Source of the DNA: Siphonodentalium dalli | Taxonomy: Eukaryota; Mollusca; Scaphopoda; Gadilida; Siphonodentaliidae | Length of the DNA stretch: 64,000 nt | Direction of reading: 5' to 3' | NCBI GenBank assembly: GCA_032622095.1 | Contig: CP136061.1 | Coordinates: 133,182,087-133,246,086, forward strand | Shown here: piece after piece, positions 35,008 to 46,239 of the stretch | How positions within the stretch are numbered: the first letter of the stretch is position 1 | Layout: every line of letters starts with the position of its first letter | The notes under the pieces: generated by a model | Told to the model about the DNA's origin: nothing | What the model saw: only the letters and a program-made list of their open reading frames with translations | Database searches by the model: none | Program-made: the position numbers and the translations under genes

Positions 35008-38000
35008 ATGGTTCAGATACCAGCGGTGTTAAGCCGACAGCCTATGTGTGTTCGTGGAGTAATCTCCCATGAACCAGAAACGCGTTTTCTGAATATACTG
35101 ACTTTGAATGTGTGTGGACTAGAAAAAAGGCTGCAATATAAAGAATTTCATGATCTGATAAAAAATTATGACATATTATGTTTCTCAGAAACGAAATGCT
35201 TTTTAGAAGACCAAATAATTATACCTGGTTTTGAAATTTGTGGTGTAAAGGGAAAACATATTGCTAATGGTACACGATCAGGTGGAATTTTGATAGCGAC
35301 AAAGATTGATTTATTTCAGCACGTTGTTCCTTTAAAATCGGACAACTGTAATGTCGCATGGATACGCATTGACGCCAGTGATAAACAATCTTCGTCCCTT
35401 CTATTGGGGGCAGTCTATATACCACCAACAGGAACGCGTTATGCGAATGATGACTGGAACTTGAAACTTGAAGATGATATCAGGAAATTTCGAAAAAAAA
35501 AAAATGATCTACTGCTTTTAACGGGGGATTTTAATTCACGAACAAACAACGTCAGTGACGTTGGCCCCAACCATGACAGGGGGGACATATACCATATTTT
35601 TGAAAATACAAATGTTTGTAACACGGTTAATGAATTTTTGTCGTGTATAGAAGATGAATATTATGTTGATGAATGTAATGATGATGATTTTGATAAGACA
35701 TTTCAGGTCCCAAATCGAATATCTCAAGATAAAGGTAAGGTGAACTCCTATGGTTATAAACTTTTGAGTTTATGTAGATTTATGAAATTATTCATCGCCA
35801 ATGGGAGGTTCGGTGAGGATAAATACGGAAAATTTACGTCATCTGATCGCACAGTAATCGATTATGCACTAGGAACGAAACGCCTTTTGAGCAAGATCAA
35901 AAACTTCAAAATACATGATCACTGTTCTTTATTCTCCGATATACATGGAGCTATAGACTTGGTGTTAAAATTTGATTTCCCTAATCGATATATACCAAAT
36001 AATTTCACCAACGAGAACCCCACTGTTGGCGAACAAATGATAAAAACGAAACGATGGGACCCACAGACAGGGAGAATGTTATCCAGAAATATTAATTGCG
36101 ACGACATTAAGCTTATTGTTGGTGAACTTAATGATTTGGAAAAAAACAGTTGTTTATCCCAAACAAATATTGATGATATATGTGGACACATAACGAGAAC
36201 AATAAAAACGGCGGCCGATCGTACACTGGGAACTTATAAACCCCAAAACAAAACGCGGGATTATATGCGCAAAGACAAAGCCTGGTTCGATAGGGAGTGT
36301 CGGACACTGAGAAATCAATTCAACCGTTCAAAGCGCGAGTACAATACAACAAAATCTATTATAGATAAGGATAAAATGAAACAATCTTGCGCGAAGTATA
36401 GAGGGGTTATGGATAGAAAAATTAAAGAAATGAGAGTAAAGCAGGTTTCAGAACTTCGAGATGCATCTAAGTATTCAGGTAAGTCATTCTGGGACAGACT
36501 TGACAAAATGTGTTCCGACAACCAGCCAAAAAAATGCAGAGGAAACGTCACAATAGAACAATTCGAGGAGTACTTTAAAGATTTAAACCTAAACGACTGT
36601 AATGATGAATCGAATGTTTCTGACTATGTAAATATGGACTTCAACGAACATTACGAGTCGCATCTAAATAGACCTATAACACAAGAAGAGATTGTTAGTG
36701 CCGTAAGCAAGCTCAAGAACGGCAAGGCAGTAGGGGCGGATCAAATATTGAACGAATATATCAAAGAATCGTTTGGTGAAATGATGAGCATTTATGTCCG
36801 CTTTTTTAATCTCATTTTGAGTAGTGGGCATTTTCCAAAACAATGGGCTGTTGGGATGATAAAACCCATCCTCAAAGGATCCGGGGACCCAAATGTACCG
36901 GAATCATATAGAGGAATCACCCTTCTAAGTTGTTTTGCTAAACTTTTTACATCCGTTATTAATAATCGAATATCGTCATTTGCAGAAGACAATGACCTGA
37001 TAAATAAAATTCAGACAGGTTTTCGCAAGGGTCACTCAACAATAGATAATATATTTATTCTACATGCTCTAATAAACGTATACCTGCAGAGCGGAAGAAA
37101 GATATTTTGTACTTTTATTGACTTCCGCAAAGCATTTGATACTGTATGGAGAGATGCTCTATGGTTGAAACTTATGCAAGCAGATATAAACGGTAAGATA
37201 CTACAGGTAATACGAAGCATGTACGACAATATAAAATTATGTGTGAAAAACAATAATTCGCAATCAGACTTCTTTATTAGCCAGATTGGCTTATTTCAAG
37301 GTGAACCAATGTCACCTCTTTTATTTTCTTTGTTTGTGAATGATATACAAAGTTTTCTGAGCGACTGCGCAATCTCAAACTTGAACTATTTTGATGAGAA
37401 ATATTTTGAACATATTGGATGTTTTATAAATATATTGTGTTTATTATACGCAGACGATACCGTGATCCTCTCAGACTCGGAGGACAATATGCATCGTGCA
37501 CTTTCAGCATTCGCAGATTATGCCGAGGCATGGAACCTCCAAGTAAATACAGTTAAAACGAAAATGGTAATTTTTACTAACAAATTGTCAAAGAACTTAC
37601 CAATATTCACTTATCGGGGCCAAGAAATACAAATTCTAAAAGAATTTAAATACCTCGGTATTAAATTCTTTTACAATGGTAGATTCTGTCAATCGATTAA
37701 ACAGACCCAGAATACAGTAACGAGAGCCATGTATGGCCTTTTGAATAGAACAAGAAAGCTGCAGCTGCCTCTAGATATTATGTTTAAATTGTTTGACTCT
37801 ATGATTATGCCGATTATGCTGTATGGTGGTGAAGTTTGGTGTTTCGAGAAAACTCAAATTTTGGAGACCATACATCTTAAATTCTGCAAAATTATCACAA
37901 CAATGAAGTCTAGCACACCAAACTACATGGTATATGCAGAATTGGGAAGATACCCCGTAATGATCGAAATTAAGTGCCGAGCCATATCATATTGGTCAAA

Positions 38001-38625
38001 ACTAGTATCGCACGAAGGATCAGAATTAGCTAAAAATGTATTCCTTCTACTCAGATATCTCAATGATGGTGATGCCATACTACAAAACAAGATTAAATGG
38101 ATTTCGTTTATCAAAGAAACTCTGCGAGAAGTAAATATGGAAAGTGCGTGGCAGAATCAGTCACCACTAAGCAAGACAGACATGAAAGCGAAATTAATAG
38201 AGCAACACACATGCTGCCTCTTCGGCATGCTAAATATGTCTATTTCAAGCCGTGCCATATTTTATCGAAACATAAAGGATTCTGTCAGATTGAGCCGATA
38301 CTTAGTATATATGCCATCTCATCTAGCTACGTATTTACTGAAATTTAGAACAGCCAATCACAGACTACCGATAGAGCAATGCAGATGGAATAAAAGTACA
38401 TGTAAAGACACGAAATGCCCGTTATGTGGCGAAAATGTATGTGATGAATACCATTTTGTTATTTTGTGTACTGAACTTAACGATCTGCGAGAAACCTATA
38501 TACCGAAGTATTACTGGGAAAACCCTAACAGAAATAAATTCTACAGACTGCTGTCACTGCTTAACATAAGTGTATTGAAAAGAGTGAGCATTTTCTTAAA
38601 ATTAGCGTTTATAAAGTTACCATGA
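35008..38625 (+). CDS. Intact LINE polyprotein: endonuclease, reverse transcriptase, C-terminal zinc knuckle
   Basis: A single uninterrupted frame of about 1205 residues from the first ATG at 35008; the frame is open from TTG at 34993. Numbering from that TTG, residues about 30-290 form an apurinic-type endonuclease (LNVCGL, SETKC, GAVYIPP, TGDFNS, VIDYALG, SDIHGAI), with all expected acidic, Asn and His positions present. Residues about 560-890 form the reverse transcriptase: KAVGADQI, TGFRKGHST, FIDFRKAFD (Asp 710), GEPMSPLLFSLFVND and YADD at 819-822. A C-terminal knuckle reads CPLC...H...C from residue 1142. These enzymes nick target DNA and copy the element RNA there. No separate first reading frame is seen. 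The clade is likely in the jockey/CR1 assemblage, unconfirmed. It sits in globin intron 2, opposite in sense to the globin, and looks potentially active. Confidence 0.93.
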   Translation: MVQIPAVLSRQPMCVRGVISHEPETRFLNILTLNVCGLEKRLQYKEFHDLIKNYDILCFSETKCFLEDQIIIPGFEICGVKGKHIANGTRSGGILIATKIDLFQHVVPLKSDNCNVAWIRIDASDKQSSSLLLGAVYIPPTGTRYANDDWNLKLEDDIRKFRKKKNDLLLLTGDFNSRTNNVSDVGPNHDRGDIYHIFENTNVCNTVNEFLSCIEDEYYVDECNDDDFDKTFQVPNRISQDKGKVNSYGYKLLSLCRFMKLFIANGRFGEDKYGKFTSSDRTVIDYALGTKRLLSKIKNFKIHDHCSLFSDIHGAIDLVLKFDFPNRYIPNNFTNENPTVGEQMIKTKRWDPQTGRMLSRNINCDDIKLIVGELNDLEKNSCLSQTNIDDICGHITRTIKTAADRTLGTYKPQNKTRDYMRKDKAWFDRECRTLRNQFNRSKREYNTTKSIIDKDKMKQSCAKYRGVMDRKIKEMRVKQVSELRDASKYSGKSFWDRLDKMCSDNQPKKCRGNVTIEQFEEYFKDLNLNDCNDESNVSDYVNMDFNEHYESHLNRPITQEEIVSAVSKLKNGKAVGADQILNEYIKESFGEMMSIYVRFFNLILSSGHFPKQWAVGMIKPILKGSGDPNVPESYRGITLLSCFAKLFTSVINNRISSFAEDNDLINKIQTGFRKGHSTIDNIFILHALINVYLQSGRKIFCTFIDFRKAFDTVWRDALWLKLMQADINGKILQVIRSMYDNIKLCVKNNNSQSDFFISQIGLFQGEPMSPLLFSLFVNDIQSFLSDCAISNLNYFDEKYFEHIGCFINILCLLYADDTVILSDSEDNMHRALSAFADYAEAWNLQVNTVKTKMVIFTNKLSKNLPIFTYRGQEIQILKEFKYLGIKFFYNGRFCQSIKQTQNTVTRAMYGLLNRTRKLQLPLDIMFKLFDSMIMPIMLYGGEVWCFEKTQILETIHLKFCKIITTMKSSTPNYMVYAELGRYPVMIEIKCRAISYWSKLVSHEGSELAKNVFLLLRYLNDGDAILQNKIKWISFIKETLREVNMESAWQNQSPLSKTDMKAKLIEQHTCCLFGMLNMSISSRAIFYRNIKDSVRLSRYLVYMPSHLATYLLKFRTANHRLPIEQCRWNKSTCKDTKCPLCGENVCDEYHFVILCTELNDLRETYIPKYYWENPNRNKFYRLLSLLNISVLKRVSIFLKLAFIKLP

Positions 38626-38820
38626 AGCAAGTATTACATTTTATCACATAATTTGGTCATAAAAGCAGTTTCATAATTATCGGTAATAGACACGTTTAAT
38701 ATCAGCGCGTGCGATGACGTCACGGCGTTCTTCAAATAACTTGCGATCGCTGTAGTTTATGATTGTTGTTTTCGATGAAAATTGCGCGTTGCTTCGGGTT
38801 TATTTGATCATGTGATAAAA
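38626..38820. other. LINE 3' untranslated region, end undefined
   Basis: Follows the LINE stop. There is no clear poly(A) or tandem tail, so the 3' end of the element cannot be fixed. A TGACGTCAC box lies at about 38715. Confidence 0.35.
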
Positions 38821-38966
38821 GGTATCTCACACTCGTCCTATTTTATACGTAATTTATCAACCTCGTCCTCTAAATTCTATTTGAGCCTCGGTAAACCTCG
38901 GCTCAAATCGAATTTAGTGAACTCGGTTGATAAATTCCGTATAAAATAGAAACTCATGTGAGATCC
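38821..38966. repeat. 146-bp palindrome
   Basis: An inverted repeat with a loop of a few bases (GGTAAACC region near 38892). The arms pair GGTATCTCAC with GTGAGATCC, TATTTTATACG with CGTATAAAATA, and TTGAGCC with GGCTCAA. Some mismatches are present. Confidence 0.78.
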
Positions 38967-38972
38967 TCTATA

Positions 38973-39833
38973 TCTATTATATATTTTGAAAGATCTGTGT
39001 GTGTATGTGTTTGTTTGTGTGTGTGTTTGTTTGTGTGTTTGAAATCGATGGACTCCAAAACGACTAAGCCAATTTCGATGAAATTTGGTATTTTAGGGTA
39101 TTTTCGGCCGGAGACGAACATAGGCATATTTATTTGTCCGTGCGAGGTCAACTTTTCACGTGCGGAGGTCAAATCTATTTTTACGCCGTTTTTGCGCTAA
39201 TATATTTCAGTTCGGTGCTCACAAATCGATTCGATATAGCGCGAATAATAAATTGCCAGTCATATAATTTGCACTGTTAGAATCTGTGTGGCTTCATCTT
39301 TCCAACGATATATAATATGTATGTATCCGTTTTAGTTATCTGCCTCAATTATTAGGTACAAGTGGTACAATGCTTTTATCGGGATAAAATCAATGCGTAA
39401 TTTCTATGACGTCGTCAGAGGTCATAAAGTTAGATTACGTTAACTCTCACCCTGCCGATGCATTTGACTGTGTCGCGTTAACTCATCACCGGCCGAGGTA
39501 TCCGCAAATGACATTGGGCTATATATCTCGGAAACGGGTGTAGCTATCGACTTGAAATTTGGTATGTGAATGTATCTTGCCCCGGATACGAATTTTATCG
39601 GGTCGCCGAGCACGTGCGACGCCAGCTTCGCGCATGCGCAGACGAGATCTCGAAAACGGGTTGAGATATTGACTTTAAATTTGGTATGTGAATGTATCTT
39701 GCCCCGGATACGAATTTTATCGGGTCGCCGAGCACGTGCGACACCAGCTTCGCGCATGCGCAGACCAGATCTATGAAACGGGTGGAGAAATTTGGTTTTT
39801 TAATAGCCCGGACGAAGTCGGGTCACCTTCTAG
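38973..39833 (+). mobile_element. Helitron-like element, subfamily 2, tandem copy 1
   Basis: An 861-bp unit beginning TCTATTATATATTTTGAAAG after an A, with a GTGTTTGT microsatellite, a unique segment of about 450 bp, two and a half copies of the same 122-bp repeat found in the 26-30 kb array, and a 3' hairpin (AGCCCGGACGAAGTCGGGT) before CTTCTAG. It carries no helicase gene. It lies in globin intron 2. Confidence 0.82.
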
Positions 39834-40694
39834 TCTATTATATATTTTGAAAGATCTGTGTGTGTATGTGTTTGTTTGTGTGTGTGTTTGTTTGTGTGTT
39901 TGAAATCGATGGACTCCAAAACGACTAAGCCAATTTCGATGAAATTTGGTATTTTAGGGTATTTTCGGCCGGAGACGAACATAGGCATATTTATTTGTCC
40001 GTGCGAGGTCAACTTTTCACGTGCGGAGGTCAAATCTATTTTTACGCCGTTTTTGCGCTAATATATTTCAGTTCGGTGCTCACAAATCGATTCGATATAG
40101 CGCGAATAATAAATTGCCAGTCATATAATTTGCACTGTTAGAATCTGTGTGGCTTCATCTTTCCAACGATATATAATATGTATGTATCCGTTTTAGTTAT
40201 CTGCCTCAATTATTAGGTACAAGTGGTACAATGCTTTTATCGGGATAAAATCAATGCGTAATTTCTATGACGTCGTCAGAGGTCATAAAGTTAGATTACG
40301 TTAACTCTCACCCTGCCGATGCATTTGACTGTGTCGCGTTAACTCATCACCGGCCGAGGTATCCGCAAATGACATTGGGCTATATATCTCGGAAACGGGT
40401 GTAGCTATCGACTTGAAATTTGGTATGTGAATGTATCTTGCCCCGGATACGAATTTTATCGGGTCGCCGAGCACGTGCGACGCCAGCTTCGCGCATGCGC
40501 AGACGAGATCTCGAAAACGGGTTGAGATATTGACTTTAAATTTGGTATGTGAATGTATCTTGCCCCGGATACGAATTTTATCGGGTCGCCGAGCACGTGC
40601 GACACCAGCTTCGCGCATGCGCAGACCAGATCTATGAAACGGGTGGAGAAATTTGGTTTTTTAATAGCCCGGACGAAGTCGGGTCACCTTCTAG
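39834..40694 (+). mobile_element. Helitron-like element, subfamily 2, tandem copy 2
   Basis: 861 bp, the same length as copy 1 and apparently identical wherever I compared them. It starts directly after the CTAG of copy 1 and ends CTAG at 40694, followed by T. The outside flanks (A on the left, T on the right) fit a single A^T insertion of a dimer. Confidence 0.82.
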
Positions 40695-40980
40695 TATTAT
40701 ATATAATGTAAATATTATATGAATTAAACCATTTCAGAAAACATATTCCCAAATGTATTAGCATTATTTGTATTTATTATCAATATCATATAATATGATG
40801 AACTCATTTATTGATGTATATGTATGTTGTGTATTGTTTGTATAATGTTGTGTAAATACGTTGTATGGCATGTTGCAACTTAGATGTTGACTTTGCTAAT
40901 AAACAATTCAATTCAATTCAATTCTCACACATTGCTTTTCATACTTTACTGACAGTTGTTGTTATAACTATCACACCTTA

Positions 40981-42168
40981 TATGTGACCCGCCATATCAA
41001 ATCCAGTCGTAAGTCGGGATTTTTTTTTAACCCTGTGCCAATGGATCCCAATGCATTCTCTTATATATGCGAGTCAACCATAGGTCGCCTCGCATACATA
41101 AGAGAATGCATTGGCCTAACAATTTTTTACAATGTTAATAATTACTTGCGCCAGTCCATGCTGGACGCAAGTAATGTTTTCGGTTCGGATCTTTGTCTGT
41201 TGTCTGTCCTTCCGCGAACATGTTACGTCATACCGGAAGTACATACTGTAAATAATGGACACGCAAAATATGAAATGGTTGCATCAATTGTAATTTAAAT
41301 CAAGATATATACTTAATTTGCATCGTCATCTGGTTTTATTTTGGTAATAAATCGTTCATAAATTAACAATTTTGAATGATTTCTTTCTGGAAACCGACCA
41401 AGATGCCATGACGTCATGACGCACATCAGGACGTCACGAGCTACATGGGCGCGCAAAACACCAGACATGATTGCGTCTATGTCCAGACACCTGAGACTCG
41501 TGTTACACGGACTGGCTATTCCATCTGTCAACAACTTCGTTTCGTATTTTTATATGAACGATGTCTATAATGTTCTATAAATATGTCAAACAACTCGTAC
41601 GTATTACTAAGACTAGCATTTATAATACTTTAATAGTGTAATATATCAACTTGAGATAATAGAGATATTATGTCCGTACACACAACTATTTCAGCGATGG
41701 ATGAACTGAGATTTGATATCTAGAATTTTGTTATCGATCTCTCTCAAACGAGGGGCCAGCACCCATGATTCAAACTGCTGTTGGTAAGACACCGCAACAC
41801 ATGCCGAATGTGTGATGGGCGCAAGCATAGGCAGCTCCAGGGAGTGCATTCTAGTTTGTTCTTGTATTCTTTAACAATTTTATAATTTCACCCATACAGA
41901 GCCCCAGACAAACATGAGCAGACGACACTCTTCTATATGCTTCTATATATGTGTGGGGCTCCCTGCAGGGTAATGAATGTTTTTTATTTTATGTCCTAAA
42001 AATTGTAAGAAACATTTATTTTAAAAAAATGATAAAAAATTGTTAGGCCAATGCATTCTCTTATATATGCGAGGCGACCTATGGTCGACTGGCATATATA
42101 AGAGAATGCATTGGTACAGGGTAAAAAATCCCGACTTACGACTGGATTTGTTATGGCGGTTCACATAT
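40981..42168. mobile_element. MITE with hairpin-bearing TIRs, long copy
   Basis: Inverted ends of about 130 bp begin (ATA)TGTGACCCGCCAT and include AATCCAGTCGTAAGTCGGG and CCCTGT. Next to each end is a hairpin built from GCCAATGCATTCTCTTATAT and its complement (ATATAAGAGAATGCATTGGC). ATAT or TA flanks both ends, which is ambiguous because it is palindromic. The core has no transposase. A shorter member is at 57839..58303. It lies inside globin intron 2. Confidence 0.75.
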
Positions 42169-42551
42169 ATCAGCTGGTTTACGCCAAAGGAAACTTGTGC
42201 TATATATTTTAAGTGATTCACCTGCTTGAAAACTGGTTCACTGATTCCCAAATGGCAGGCGCATAGTCCCCTTTATCAACTAGTGGGATAATCCCTGCTA
42301 TTCCTTTCATAACTTGAAGGCACCACAAATTATTTCACTGAAAAGTTATCCCATTGAACCAGGAAACAACCAGCCCCAATAGGAAACTGACAAACCGGCA
42401 TGAATTATTCAGAGAACCGAAGTATTTAGCACCATAAATTATGGCGATAATGAAAGACTCTTGTCTGCTTCTGCAACAGTCGTGGGTGTGAGAACAAACA
42501 GGAAAGACAAACATCAACTTGTGATTCTGGGCATTGATTGTGTAACCTTAA

Positions 42552-42995
42552 AGGCCCACTTAATATTCGAGTCGCCAATTATTTTGTTATAGTGACTTGA
42601 TATACGGTTTTAATAACAATATATGCCTTAAAATATGATTAAAATACTATAATTCATCACCATTGGAACCATCTGTTTCTCAGAAGATGCCCACAGAGAA
42701 ATAGAAAACTGCTGAAGACTCCCCCTCTGGAACCCAGAATGCAACAGAGTTCAAACTTTTTCAATGAAAGGGGAAGAACTCTATATTTTATAGAGTTATT
42801 CCCCCTGCATTGAAAATAATACTGATTTTTCCTTCAATCTTGATGACAAAACTCAACAAAAACAACATGTCCACAGTTTATTACACCGGATAGGTCGATA
42901 ATACAATGTTTTTGGAGCTTCCCCTTTCAAATGGTATATAATATGGCATATATTTTATATAAAGTAATCTGGGGGTTCGAAAATTAAGTGGGCCT
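42552..42995. mobile_element. TTAA-flanked MITE, second family
   Basis: A 444-bp element starting AGGCCCACTTAATATTCGA and ending TCGAAAATTAAGTGGGCCT, with TTAA at 42548..42551 and 42996..42999. It lies in globin intron 2. A related fragment lies at about 46878-46985. Confidence 0.75.
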
Positions 42996-43065
42996 TTAAG
43001 GCCCAGTTGTCACAATGTAGATATAGTATGTGCTAACGTGAGCGCAGTGTTCCACATCATTTTAA

Positions 43066-43462
43066 GCGGTACTGTACACATAAATCGGCCATTTATGGGA
43101 CTATCTCCTTTTTATACTAAACAGAATATATGCAACAAATGAATGAATTTGAGCAATGAATTAGTGGAAAATACACTCATGTGCGCTATGAACGATGCAA
43201 ATAACATGGCAATTATAATGAAAATGAATTTATGACTCGAGTCATATCTAACGATAAAAATTTCCATTGTGGTTGGGTAACCTCGCAATCCACAAAAAAG
43301 GTCATTTTCATAATTACCCTGTTGTTTGCATCGTTCACAGAGCACATAAGTGTATTTTTCACTCATGTATGGCTCAAATTCATTCATTTGTTGCAAATAT
43401 TCTGTTGAGTACAAAAGGAGATGGTCCCATAAATGGCCGGATTTAGGGTATACAGTCCCCAT
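43066..43462. mobile_element. TTAA-flanked foldback MITE, third family
   Basis: A 397-bp element made mostly of two inverted arms of about 165 bp (CGGCCATTTATGGGAC, CAACAAATGAATGAATTTGA and GAACGATGCAAA with their complements), with TTAA at 43062..43065 and 43463..43466. It lies in globin intron 2 and has no coding capacity. Confidence 0.7.
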
Positions 43463-43466
43463 TTAA

Positions 43467-45505
43467 AGTATCCGCCTGTATCGACCTGACTTCTATACGA
43501 TGAGACTGCATATTCTGTGTTTGTGTGGTTGGATAAATTGATAACAAGTTTCTGTTGTACTAGTATTCACTACTATCATTGGTCCCCATGAGTTAATGCT
43601 ATACATGTAGTAAAGTGTATATTAAATTTTGTGAATGGTGGATCTGTCCAGGCTAGTAACCGTGACTCAAATATAACACAGGACGTTATTATAAATAATA
43701 AAGTGATGAACATGGATAATACATCTACTATATTGTGTGACCTTTTCAGTCACTCACGAACGGTTGGTTGTTTCCATGTGGAATGGATTCATGGTGTCTT
43801 TGCAATTCCATACCATTGTATTGTCCTTCCTACATTGCTAATATTGAATCTTAACTCGATAGTTGTATAACAATTCAGATAACCCCACTATCATAACTGT
43901 AACGCGTTGATGTTACGAAAACGAACAATTCATACTTTTGGGGTGACCCTTTTTTCCGGGTTTCCTATTCCTGTCATGTGAAGGATTCGAGAATGAAACA
44001 TTAATATTTTGTTGATTTTTGGCAGGTATATACATACATACATTTCAAAATAAATTTGCCCAGTTTCTTATTCTGAATGCACTACTGCAACATGTTCAAG
44101 GTAGCACACAGAGTAAAGACTAGAAGATGCCACCAATACCAATATCACAACTCTGCAACTACACAATCGAGCAAAGTTTATTGGCTTGTTGAATAGTTTG
44201 CCAAAGTTCGAAAACTAAAATTTTATGGCGGCAAATTATAAGGATTTGAAAACATATCATGCATTGTTGTGTGATATTTAATCTATAATTTATATTTCTA
44301 ATTTATGGAGTCCATATGGGTTGCCATTTCAAATTAGCTTCATTTGAACCAACAAGTGGTCAGACTCGTATAAAGCATTTGGATAGAAAAATTTGAATGG
44401 GAAATGTATTTTATGTGTTTTATGAGTTCATCGCAAAAACCTCCAAATTGTCATTCTGAGATCTCAACTATATGCATATGGATTGTGTGGATATACATTG
44501 ATCCATGTGATATCTGTCTAGTTGATGATTAAATCACATAATCACGCTATGAAAAGCTGGCACAGTTTCCACGTTAACAAGTATCTTATATTCTGAAATT
44601 GTTGGTTTCGGTAAATTTTTGGCTATTTTGTAGTTGCTTATTTTCCGGGAACAAGGTGCTCCGTGATGGACAACCCCATCCTAGAATGCTATAGAACATA
44701 ATAGAAATGAGGTATGTATGTGGTTACCATGTAGATATATAAGTAAATTACAATTAGGTGCACAAGTTCTTGAAAAGAGGGCTAAACTCCAAAATTGACT
44801 CTTAAATAGGAATTCGGCCATATTTATACAAACAATGGATGGGATCAATACATTCCTCATCAAAAAGTGCTCACTATCAAACAAAAACTGGTTCCATAGT
44901 CCGTGAAGGGCCTAAACAATAGCGAGATGACTAAAACTGTTATGAAATATTCAGAATTTTGGGGATGGTTAACTATTTTGGAGATTCTGGGTACAAATAT
45001 TGAACCAAGTATGTTCTGTATTATATTGGTGCGTGGCGACAAGACCAGAGTAATTATTAAGACTAAACAAAGGCCGAAAAGATGTATGAAATGCAAGTCT
45101 TTGACGACAGGGGCTTGTTTGAAAATACAGTGTGAAAAATAAATTTAATTAGTTTGTTCATCTGACATACGACTGGGACCCTTATCTGCTTGAAATTCAG
45201 GTTTATATAACCACTTGTATACATATATTATTAACACAAGGAAATACTAGATATGTGAACTATACAACACGGCAGCTTATATTCCATGAGTCTTCGATAC
45301 TTTGTGTATTAAGTTTTGTGGAATCGCGTGGCTACCAAAAATGTCGCATAACTCAAAATGATCACCACTGATGTTCGGGGACTTTTAGTTTAGTGTCTGT
45401 GATATCATCAAGTTATGTCGCACCAGTTCAAAAAAACTATTCAATGGTATTTATTTCCTTAATTTGGATCTTCTGGACTACAGTATTTAGTATAGAAAGG
45501 TTTAT
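43467..45505. other. Unassigned intron sequence
   Basis: Part of globin intron 2. Short open frames exist (for example 44903..45142 on the plus strand) but show no recognisable family. No repeat was identified. Confidence 0.35.
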
Positions 45506-45509
45506 AAAT

Positions 45510-45978
45510 AGGTATTCAATCCGTTTCGATGGTCCCCATAACATCAGATTCCAACAACAACAACAACATTTAAAAAAAAAAATGCCGCTTCTGTTATCAG
45601 AATCGATAATTGCCCAAAAATAATGCTAACCACAGTCAACTATAGTAGAACATTGCCCAAATTCCCCCCCCCCCAAAACGTTATATTTCCAACATTTTGT
45701 TCAACGAAATTTGGCCGGATTGTTAAATATCTAACACACAAAGCCACTTGATTTTGGAGTTATCCATCTTCATCCGCAATTTGGTCCGAGACCGTCGGCT
45801 TGACGAATATTTGCCAGGCCGCCAAAAATAAAATATCTCGGGGAAAAAACAAATTTCAAAAATCGATTTCGGATCACTCTGAGCTTGATGGGTGGGTTCC
45901 TCGACTCGATTCAGATACTTTTTACTTCCGAAGCCAAAGAAATAGTAATCTGGAAGCGTTAATTCGGATTATGCATCT
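45510..45978. mobile_element. TTAA-type MITE, diverged copy 2 of the 17754..18234 family
   Basis: Begins AGGTATTCAATCCG and ends near CGGATTATGCATCT. It shares GGGTTCCTCGACTCGATTC, GAAGCCAAAGAAATAGTAAT and the CAACAACAACAACA stretch with copy 1. The flanking TTAA is no longer intact. It ends only about 35 bp from the globin exon at 46012..46234, on the intron 2 side. Confidence 0.65.
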
Positions 45979-46011
45979 TTATATAAAACAGGTGGAACGA
46001 TTATCACCCAC

Positions 46012-46234
46012 CTTGAAATAAGCTCCCTTGACTTTCTTGGTTTGATGAAACTTTGCATTTTCTCGTATGAGCATTTCCAGAGCATCTGCGTTGTCGAGGC
46101 AGTTGACCATAGATGTGATACCTCCGGCAGCTTTCAGTGCATGCCTCTTCAGTGTCTCGCTCTCTCGTAACTGGTCAGTGGATTTATTTCTCAGAGTGAC
46201 GAACAGCTTCTGGTGCGGAGACATCGTGAAGAAA
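46012..46234 (-). CDS. Globin, central exon (helices C to FG, haem pocket)
   Basis: A minus-strand exon of 223 bp between a TTTGTTTTCCAG acceptor and a GTGGGT donor. After one leading base (phase 2, the classical B12.2 position) it encodes 74 residues: FFTMSPHQKLF, TDQLRESETLKRHALK and MLIRENAKFHQTKKVKGAYFK. The His in KRHALK aligns with the distal E7, the His in AKFHQ with the proximal F8, and the Pro in MSPHQ with C2. F8 is five residues before the Val of the FG corner, as in neuroglobins, rather than six as in haemoglobins. The residue at the usual CD1 position appears to be Val with Phe one residue earlier, so that loop may be one residue short. The exon ends in phase 0 and fits the exon at 34561..34695. 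The first exon (helices A and B) was not found. Confidence 0.88.
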
Positions 46235-46239
46235 CTGGA

